This document shows positions 5,918 to 10,095 of a stretch of DNA of 10,095 nucleotides, piece after piece. Under the pieces are notes generated by a model that was not told the origin of the DNA, searched no databases, and saw only the letters and a list, made by a program, of their open reading frames with translations. The DNA is from Abditibacteriota bacterium. GTDB lineage: Bacteria > Armatimonadota > UBA5829. Position numbers and translations under genes: made by a program. Position 1 is the stretch's first letter. Each line of letters starts with the position of its first letter. Location of the stretch: assembly GCA_017958015.1 (NCBI GenBank), contig JAGDDM010000213.1, positions 1-10,095 on the forward strand, written 5' to 3'.

Positions 5918-5927
5918 GAGGAATATC

Positions 5928-6440
5928 ATGAAAGAAAAAATAAATCCCTTTGAGTATTCCGGAAAGATTCTGTCGGCTCTGAAGCCGGGAATACTGCTGA
6001 ATACCTACGACGAAAAGTTCAATTCCATGGTGATAGGCTGGGGCCACATGGGCATAATCTGGAACCAACCCACTTTTACGGTGTACGTCCGCCAAAGCCG
6101 TTATACCAAACCGGCGTTGGAGAACACCGGTGTATTCACCGTTTCCGCGCCCCTTGAGGGCGGTTTGTCGCCGGAAGTGATGAAAGTCTGCGGTTCCCAA
6201 TCCGGCAGAGACGTGGACAAGGCGTCGCTTTTCACCTTGGAGCCGGCGGAGACGAACAACGTTCCGGGCGTGGCGGAATATCCCCTTACAATCGAGTGCG
6301 AAGTTCTCTACGGCCGGGGTCAGGACCTGAAGCGGATGCCTCCTCAAGTGCTGAACGCTTTCTACGGCGGCAACCCCGACGAGGAAGATTTCCACAGCGC
6401 CTACATCGGACTCATCAAAGACGCGTACATAATCAAATAA
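5928..6440 (+). CDS. Flavin reductase family protein (FMN-binding split barrel)
   Basis: The 170-residue protein matches the flavin-reductase-like split-barrel family, which binds FMN and either reduces it with NAD(P)H or uses it as a fixed cofactor. Visible family features are KPGILLNT (19-26), FNSMVIGWGHMG (31-42), the YVRQSRYT block (53-60), FTVSAPL (70-76) and the C-terminal Y-I-G-L-I-K-D-A-Y strand (159-167). I recognise the NSM(V/I)IGWG and YVRxSRYTK pattern from anaerobe proteins annotated only as flavin reductase; the true substrate is unknown. GAGAGGA overlaps the stop of the nitroreductase and lies 5 nt before this ATG, so the two are co-translated. A bidirectional terminator starts 5 nt after the stop. 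Confidence 0.88.
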   Translation: MKEKINPFEYSGKILSALKPGILLNTYDEKFNSMVIGWGHMGIIWNQPTFTVYVRQSRYTKPALENTGVFTVSAPLEGGLSPEVMKVCGSQSGRDVDKASLFTLEPAETNNVPGVAEYPLTIECEVLYGRGQDLKRMPPQVLNAFYGGNPDEEDFHSAYIGLIKDAYIIK

Positions 6441-6445
6441 AAAAG

Positions 6446-6485
6446 GTTCCCCGCTTTACAGGCAAGGCGGGGAACATTGTTTTTA
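6446..6485. terminator. Bidirectional terminator between converging operons
   Basis: A perfect 9-bp stem (GTTCCCCGC 6446-6454 with GCGGGGAAC 6467-6475) can extend inward by three weaker pairs. On the plus strand it is followed by ATTG and five T; on the minus strand by CC and six T (6439-6445 region). It ends both the 5393-6440 unit and the long minus-strand operon. Confidence 0.9.
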
Positions 6486-7001
6486 CGCGGTAAAGACCCT
6501 GTTGGGTTCTCTTTTGGGAGCCGGCGGCACTTCCTCGGCGTAGCCCAGAGCGCAGTGACCCACGCCTTCCCACTCGCCGTCTATCTGAAGGGCGGCGAGA
6601 AGTTTTTTGCCGAAAGCGGAGTCGAACTCCTCCTTGGCGCGGTGGATCCAGCAGCTGCCGATGCCCAACTCGTGGGCGGCCAGCATAAGGTTGCCCATAA
6701 CGAGACTGCCGTCGTAGACCGCGGTGGGGTGGGTCTTGTCCGTCAGCACGATGAGCATGTTGGGTGCGCCGTAGAAGGGGTCGAAACCCTCTTCCCAACC
6801 GCCGATTTTGCGGTTCTCTTCCCGAATCATCTTTTGAATGTCCTTGTCGACCACGTTGATGATAAGGGTTGACTGTTTGTTTCTTCCGCTGGCGGCGTAG
6901 AGACCGGCGTCTATGATTGTGTCGATGATGTGCTCGGGCACTTCGACGGGCTTAAACTTCCGCACGCTTCGGCGGGTTTTCATGGCTTCGATGGCGTTCA
7001 T
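6483..7001 (-). CDS. Nitroreductase family flavoprotein
   Basis: A 172-residue FMN-dependent nitroreductase-fold protein. It shows TRRSVRKF (9-16) for the FMN phosphate, AASGRNKQ (36-43) in the FMN pocket, a GAPNMLIVL strand (78-86), the GIGSCWIH motif (113-120) typical of the family, and the end of the fold at ALGYAEE…KREPNRV (151-169). It probably reduces quinones, nitro groups or similar acceptors with NAD(P)H; the natural substrate is not evident. It is the last gene of the six-gene minus-strand operon. Its ATG comes 1 nt after the stop of the tautomerase gene (TAAcATG), and the only ribosome site is a weak GAGAAG inside that gene, so translation is likely coupled. It is related in fold to the nitroreductase at 5393-5917, but the two differ clearly and do not look like a recent duplication. 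Confidence 0.92.
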   Translation of the reverse strand: MNAIEAMKTRRSVRKFKPVEVPEHIIDTIIDAGLYAASGRNKQSTLIINVVDKDIQKMIREENRKIGGWEEGFDPFYGAPNMLIVLTDKTHPTAVYDGSLVMGNLMLAAHELGIGSCWIHRAKEEFDSAFGKKLLAALQIDGEWEGVGHCALGYAEEVPPAPKREPNRVFTA

Positions 7002-7002
7002 G

Positions 7003-7230
7003 TTAAAACTTCTTCTCTCCGTTCAGAATGAACATTTTGTCTTTGGCGGGCTCGATTTCCGCCTTAACCACTTTTTCTTCCCAGTCGGCGGGGTCGACCG
7101 CTTCGATGGAGAGGGAGATAGCCTTGGGCGGGCATCCCCAGTGCTTCTTCATGACCTCGAAGATTTCGTCGGCCACGATTTTCTTTGTTTCCTCGTCCTT
7201 GGGAAACGCTTTGATTTTGATGTAGGGCAT
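7003..7230 (-). CDS. 4-Oxalocrotonate tautomerase-like protein
   Basis: A 75-residue member of the tautomerase superfamily. It starts Met-Pro, and removal of Met would leave the N-terminal proline that acts as the catalytic base in this family. The beta-alpha-beta pattern is visible: strand PYIKIKAF (2-9), helix about 13-30, strand AISLSIEAV (37-45) and then DWEEKV (49-54). The length is at the long end for the 4-OT group (about 62-75). Such proteins catalyse keto-enol tautomerisation of 2-oxo acids, or unrelated side reactions; the substrate cannot be told. A good AAAGGAG lies 6 nt before the ATG, in the 15-nt gap after the TMEM175 gene, and its stop is 1 nt before the nitroreductase start. 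Confidence 0.9.
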   Translation of the reverse strand: MPYIKIKAFPKDEETKKIVADEIFEVMKKHWGCPPKAISLSIEAVDPADWEEKVVKAEIEPAKDKMFILNGEKKF

Positions 7231-7245
7231 AATGTTCTCCTTTTT

Positions 7246-7791
7246 TTAAATATCTTTATGCCTCTCCGGCACTATCCACCAACAGCAGACGGCGGCCGCC
7301 GCTATGTAGGCCGCGATGGGGCTGAAGCCGCCGAGCAGGGTTGTGAGGAGGTAGACAACCAGAGACACAATGTTTCGGATTCCCATTTTGAACTTTTTGC
7401 CGGTTGCCTGGGTGATAAAGTAATACATCAGGTGGAATAAGATTGCCGCCGCCAGCATATCCCCGAAGTAAAAGGACAGAGGCGCCCATTCGCGGGAATA
7501 GGAACCCACCCAGGCCGTGGCAAAGGGTATGAAAGACAGAACGAACAGCCAGGCGATATTGCACCACAAAATCCTCACGTTTACTCTGTCGATGAGGTTG
7601 AAGATAAGGTGGTGGTTGACCCAATAAATCGCCAAAAACACAAAACTGAGGAGGTAGCTGAGCAAAACGGGCCGCAGAGCGAATAAATCTTCCGGTTTGC
7701 CCCCGGCGGGTTGGCTCAGCTCCAAAATCATAATGGTTATGATGATGGCCAAAACGCCGTCGCTGAAAGCCTCAAGTCGGTTTTTTTCCAT
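7246..7791 (-). CDS. TMEM175-type K+ channel (DUF1211)
   Basis: A 181-residue integral membrane protein. The N-terminal signature R5…F9-S-D-G12…A15-I…L23-E24 is the RxxxFSDGxxAI pattern of the bacterial TMEM175/DUF1211 family, whose members form tetrameric potassium-leak channels with a pore-lining first helix. About six hydrophobic segments can be picked out (roughly 12-25, 42-62, 76-95, 105-125, 139-155 and 157-173), the number expected for one repeat of the family. The ATG at 7791 begins 4 nt after the stop of the flavin reductase gene; only a weak GGAT precedes it, so translation is probably coupled. Together with corA at the head of the operon it makes two cation channels in one transcript. 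Channel activity is inferred from the family, not proven here. Confidence 0.9.
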   Translation of the reverse strand: MEKNRLEAFSDGVLAIIITIMILELSQPAGGKPEDLFALRPVLLSYLLSFVFLAIYWVNHHLIFNLIDRVNVRILWCNIAWLFVLSFIPFATAWVGSYSREWAPLSFYFGDMLAAAILFHLMYYFITQATGKKFKMGIRNIVSLVVYLLTTLLGGFSPIAAYIAAAAVCCWWIVPERHKDI

Positions 7792-7795
7792 GATT

Positions 7796-8413
7796 TTATC
7801 CGATAAAATGGGTGTATATACGTTCTTCTTTTTCCGGCAGGCCGTATTTTTCTTTCCCCAGAGCGATACTCTTTATGAGAAAAGCCATGTTGCGGGCGAG
7901 GACGCGCATGGTTTGGAGGCCTTCCCTGTCCTTGGAGGCTTCGCCTTTTTCTCTGCCGTGAACTAAGTTCCAATATTGGGAGGACGCCACGGGCATTCCG
8001 CTGATGGTGAAGTATTTGTTCAGCTGGTCGAAGGTGGCGGAGCAGCCCCCTCTGCGGGCCACGGCAACGGAGGCGCCCACCTTCATGGTTTTGTCGAAGG
8101 CCGCGCTGAAGAAGAGTCTGTCAAGCAGGGATATGAGGTTGCCGTTGGCGGAGGCGTAGTACACCGGAGATGCCACCACAAGCCCGTCGGCCTCTTTGAA
8201 CTTGGCGGCGATTTCGTTTACGCCGTCGTCGAATACGCATTTGCCTTTTTCGAAGCATCCGCCGCAGGCGGCGCAGCCCCGGAAAGCCTTTGTTCCCGCG
8301 TCTACCGTTTCGGAGTCGATGCCTTCCGCCGCCAGAGTCTTTGCTATCTCGTCGATGGCCAGGGAAGTGTTGCCGTCTTTGCGGGGGCTTCCGTTCAGAA
8401 TAAGTACTTTCAT
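7796..8413 (-). CDS. NAD(P)H-dependent flavin reductase, Isf-like, with Cys cluster
   Basis: A 205-residue flavodoxin-fold protein of the NADPH-dependent FMN reductase family. The FMN phosphate loop is N7-G-S-P-R-K-D-G-N-T16, and SPVYYASANGN (82-92) is the flavin-contacting loop. Between them is a compact cysteine motif C47-x2-C50-x2-C53-x5-C59, as in iron-sulfur flavoproteins (Isf) of anaerobes, which use it for a [4Fe-4S] cluster. That suggests electron transfer from a cluster to FMN. The start is set at MKVLILNG (8413), where the fold begins; the frame stays open further upstream, but that part overlaps the GNAT gene in another frame. A weak AAAGGA lies about 9 nt before. The start is 2 nt after the GNAT stop. 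Metal binding is inferred from the motif alone. Confidence 0.88.
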   Translation of the reverse strand: MKVLILNGSPRKDGNTSLAIDEIAKTLAAEGIDSETVDAGTKAFRGCAACGGCFEKGKCVFDDGVNEIAAKFKEADGLVVASPVYYASANGNLISLLDRLFFSAAFDKTMKVGASVAVARRGGCSATFDQLNKYFTISGMPVASSQYWNLVHGREKGEASKDREGLQTMRVLARNMAFLIKSIALGKEKYGLPEKEERIYTHFIG

Positions 8414-8415
8414 CC

Positions 8416-8925
8416 TTAATCGTCCTTTCGTATAATCTTTTCGAATCTGAAAAACTCCTCCGGACCGCCGTCCTTGGACGGGTGGTGGGAGCAACAAAAC
8501 TCCGTGATTTTGAAACCGAGGCGGTTCACGTAGAAGTGGATGTTCCGCTTCTCGAAGTAGGGGGTGCAGGTGGTCCACACCTTTACCTCCGGGTAGAGCG
8601 TCTCAATCGCTTTCCAAGCCGCCTGACCGATGCCCCGGCTGTGGTGTTTGGGCGATACGAAAAGCAGCTCCAAGTCGCCCTTATCTTCCTCCGTTTTCAA
8701 CACGGCTCCGCCCACAACCTCGCCGTCGGATACTATCCTGTAGGCCTCGCCGGAGTTTATCGATTCCTCAATGCACTTGCGGGAGATAATCTGGCCATCC
8801 TCCTCGAAGTGATTGTCCCTGAGACCGAACTCCTCAAGGGCGCCGTAGTTGAAGGCCTCCTGATTGTCGGTGATGAATCGCTCCCTGTCCTCGGGAGTGA
8901 GGGGACGGAGGATAATATTCGTCAT
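8416..8925 (-). CDS. GNAT family N-acetyltransferase
   Basis: A 169-residue single-domain GNAT protein, which would transfer acetyl from acetyl-CoA to an amine of unknown identity. The fold is readable: N-terminal strand IILRPLTPEDRERF (4-17), the central strands AYRIVSDGEVVGGAVL (61-76) and LELLFVSPKHH (85-95), the acetyl-CoA loop HSRGIGQAAW (95-104), and the C-terminal FYVNRLGFKITE (131-142). In the usual Q/R-x-x-G-x-G/A motif the first position is His here. The ATG is at 8925, where the corA stop overlaps it as ATGA; an open frame continues upstream but lies over corA in a shifted frame and is not coding. A Cys-Cys-x-His-His run (144-148) near the end is unusual and might bind metal. Confidence 0.9.
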   Translation of the reverse strand: MTNIILRPLTPEDRERFITDNQEAFNYGALEEFGLRDNHFEEDGQIISRKCIEESINSGEAYRIVSDGEVVGGAVLKTEEDKGDLELLFVSPKHHSRGIGQAAWKAIETLYPEVKVWTTCTPYFEKRNIHFYVNRLGFKITEFCCSHHPSKDGGPEEFFRFEKIIRKDD

Positions 8926-9833
8926 AACCAATCCTTCTTTTTGAAAACGGTGATGATGAGGACCACAATGGCGGCGCAGATGGCTATTACAAGGGGGTAG
9001 CCCCAGGGTTTGTCCAGCTCCGGCATGTTTTTGAAGTTCATGCCGTACCAACCGGTTATGAGGGTGACGGGCATGAGGGTTGCGGTGATGATGGTAAGGG
9101 CCTTCATGATTCTGTTCAGGCGCACTTCCAAATTGGAGTTGTAGATATCCCGCACTTGGGCCACGTGGTCGCTGACGGCGGCGGCTCTGTCTCTGAGGCG
9201 TTCGATTTTGCCGGTGAACATGCGGAAATAGCGGAGGTTTTCCTGCTTGAAGAAGTTGTTTTCGTTTTCCTCCAGCACCTCGCCGAAGTCGATGAGCTGC
9301 TCGTAGTGCACCCGCAGGTCCCGAATGTCGCCCCGGATGTCGTTGATGCGCTCGAAGAGGATTTCGGCGTCTCTGCCGGTGATATCGTCCTCCATACAAT
9401 CCAGTTCGCGGTCGTAGTTTTCCAAAAGAACCTTGTCGTCGGTGACGATTTTCTCGAAGAAGTCGTAGATGAACCGCTCCAAGCTGGGGAAGCGGCACCG
9501 TTTCGTATCCCGAATGCTCTCGGTGATTTTCTGCGCGGTGCCGGTGTCGTCGATAAAGACAATTCCTTTTTCGTCCAGGGCGAAGGCGAAGCCCTTGCCC
9601 TCCCATTCCGGGTTTTCCCGGTCCGGGATGAATATGCCGCCGGTGAGGGAGTCGTAGTTCACCTCCGCCTTGGTGGTGATTATTACCGCCTCCGCCTCCA
9701 TGTCTATGCCCATGTCGAAAAGGTCCTTGTCCGTTGCCCATTCGGCGGACGTGAGCACCGCCACGTAGGGCACGCAGGTCCTAAGTCGGTCTTTGGATAT
9801 GGGTGTTAAGGTTTCTCTGATGGTGTAGTACAT
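8922..9833 (-). CDS. corA: CorA family divalent-cation channel
   Basis: A 303-residue member of the CorA Mg2+/Co2+ transporter family, close to the normal 310-320. The large soluble N-terminal part (1 to about 240) is cytoplasmic, with a long charged helical region (about 120-240) corresponding to the stalk helix. Two membrane helices follow: about 244-262, ending in the GMN signature (G264-M-N266) of the pore mouth, and about 277-297. The short C-terminus KKKDWL is basic, as usual. CorA forms homopentamers in the inner membrane and lets Mg2+ in. It is the first gene of the minus-strand operon, and its TGA overlaps the GNAT ATG. No Shine-Dalgarno precedes its ATG, and a TGCTATAAT box lies 6 nt away, so the mRNA is probably leaderless. 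Other ions (Co2+, Ni2+, Zn2+) are possible. Confidence 0.93.
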   Translation of the reverse strand: MYYTIRETLTPISKDRLRTCVPYVAVLTSAEWATDKDLFDMGIDMEAEAVIITTKAEVNYDSLTGGIFIPDRENPEWEGKGFAFALDEKGIVFIDDTGTAQKITESIRDTKRCRFPSLERFIYDFFEKIVTDDKVLLENYDRELDCMEDDITGRDAEILFERINDIRGDIRDLRVHYEQLIDFGEVLEENENNFFKQENLRYFRMFTGKIERLRDRAAAVSDHVAQVRDIYNSNLEVRLNRIMKALTIITATLMPVTLITGWYGMNFKNMPELDKPWGYPLVIAICAAIVVLIITVFKKKDWL

Positions 9834-9839
9834 AATAAT

Positions 9840-9848
9840 ATTATAGCA
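9840..9848 (-). promoter_or_regulatory. Extended -10 promoter of the corA operon
   Basis: On the minus strand the sequence TGCTATAAT (9848 to 9840) is a perfect extended -10 box. No good -35 lies 16-19 nt upstream, which the TGn extension can compensate. Six nt separate TATAAT from the corA ATG, so transcription is predicted to start at or within a base or two of 9833. Confidence 0.65.
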
Positions 9849-9877
9849 TATTTTGGGGAAGTAAAGCGAAAACGGGG

Positions 9878-9896
9878 AAAACGCCGTCTGTCGGCG
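9878..9896 (-). terminator. Weak putative terminator after the right-edge GNAT gene
   Basis: On the minus strand CGCCG (9896-9892) and CGGCG (9886-9882) form a 5-bp GC stem with a 5-nt loop, followed by TTTTCCCCGTTTT. The stem is short and the T run is interrupted, so some read-through into corA is likely. Confidence 0.4.
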
Positions 9897-9916
9897 GCTA
9901 TATGGGGGAGTTTAGG

Positions 9917-10095
9917 TTAAAGGATATCGAGGCGGTAGACGTAATCGTCCATATAAAATCCGTTTCCGATGTCGTTCTTCTCGGAGCGGATGCGTTTGAA
10001 GCCCAGACTTTCGTAAGGGCCCACGGAGGGGTTGCGCTTGTTGACGTTCAGTTCGATGGCGGAAAGGCCTTCCTTTTTCGCCTCATCGACAATAA
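9917..10095 (-). CDS. GNAT family N-acetyltransferase, C-terminal part (partial)
   Basis: The frame enters from the right edge and ends at TAA 9917-9919, leaving about 58 residues. The text IELNVNKRNPSVGPYESLGF is the typical last third of a GNAT domain: a strand with L-N-V, an Asn before the final helix, and the YE-x-LGF turn. It then ends with a FYMDDYVYRLDI strand. Acetyl-CoA-binding residues lie outside the window, so activity cannot be judged. It resembles but is not a copy of the GNAT gene at 8416-8925. It lies in the same direction as the corA operon, 83 nt upstream; a weak terminator and the corA promoter lie between them. Confidence 0.85.
   Translation of the reverse strand, partial: IVDEAKKEGLSAIELNVNKRNPSVGPYESLGFKRIRSEKNDIGNGFYMDDYVYRLDIL

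Noticed and set aside
5393..7001. The two nitroreductases as a recent duplication or a composite transposon.
   Set aside because: Apart from RRSVR the proteins differ throughout, and no flanking repeats or transposase are visible.
8414..8578. An N-terminal extension of the Isf-like reductase (open frame to 8578).
   Set aside because: The extension reads as Pro/Arg/Leu-rich noise over the GNAT gene in a shifted frame. The flavodoxin fold starts at MKVLILNG.
8926..9741. An N-terminal extension of the GNAT gene reaching 9741.
   Set aside because: It overlaps corA in another frame and is His/Arg/Gly-rich. The ATGA overlap with corA gives a clear start at 8925.

Overview
The window looks like a piece of an anaerobic, fermentative, Gram-negative-type bacterial chromosome of moderately high GC. 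The anaerobe reading rests on hydE, an [FeFe]-hydrogenase maturase, and on a dense set of small flavin reductases. The Gram-negative reading rests on a secreted protein ending in a PEP-CTERM sorting tail. PEP-CTERM together with HydE would suit a gut-type PVC-group bacterium (Lentisphaerota or Verrucomicrobiota), but that assignment is an inference from gene content only. I see no insertion sequence, CRISPR array, tRNA or rRNA.

Region 1-1268: the C-terminal end of an unrecognised plus-strand gene meets a minus-strand hydE at a shared hairpin terminator. Region 1269-3453: divergent promoters separate hydE from a two-gene plus-strand operon, a KDPG aldolase with a C-terminal VOC-like domain (eda) and a 2-keto-3-deoxygluconate kinase (kdgK). 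Together these turn KDG into pyruvate and glyceraldehyde 3-phosphate. The operon has a perfect consensus sigma-70 promoter and its own terminator. Region 3454-3653: no protein gene. A strong isolated promoter is followed about 90 nt later by a strong terminator with no plausible ORF between them, which makes a good small-RNA candidate. A minus-strand terminator for the next operon follows.

Region 3654-5276 (minus): an exported alpha/beta hydrolase with a probable Cys nucleophile is followed 12 nt later by a small PEP-CTERM protein. Region 5277-6440: a back-to-back promoter region serves this operon and a plus-strand pair, a small nitroreductase and a flavin-reductase-family protein. A two-way terminator at 6446-6475 separates that pair from the next unit.

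Region 6483-9833 (minus): a very tight six-gene operon, in transcription order corA-type Mg2+ channel, GNAT acetyltransferase, Isf-like flavin reductase, TMEM175-type K+ channel, 4-oxalocrotonate tautomerase-like protein and nitroreductase. Junctions are -4, 2, 4, 15 and 1 nt. The first gene has an extended -10 promoter positioned so that the transcript should start at or next to the ATG, with no ribosome binding site. The window ends inside a second GNAT acetyltransferase gene on the minus strand.
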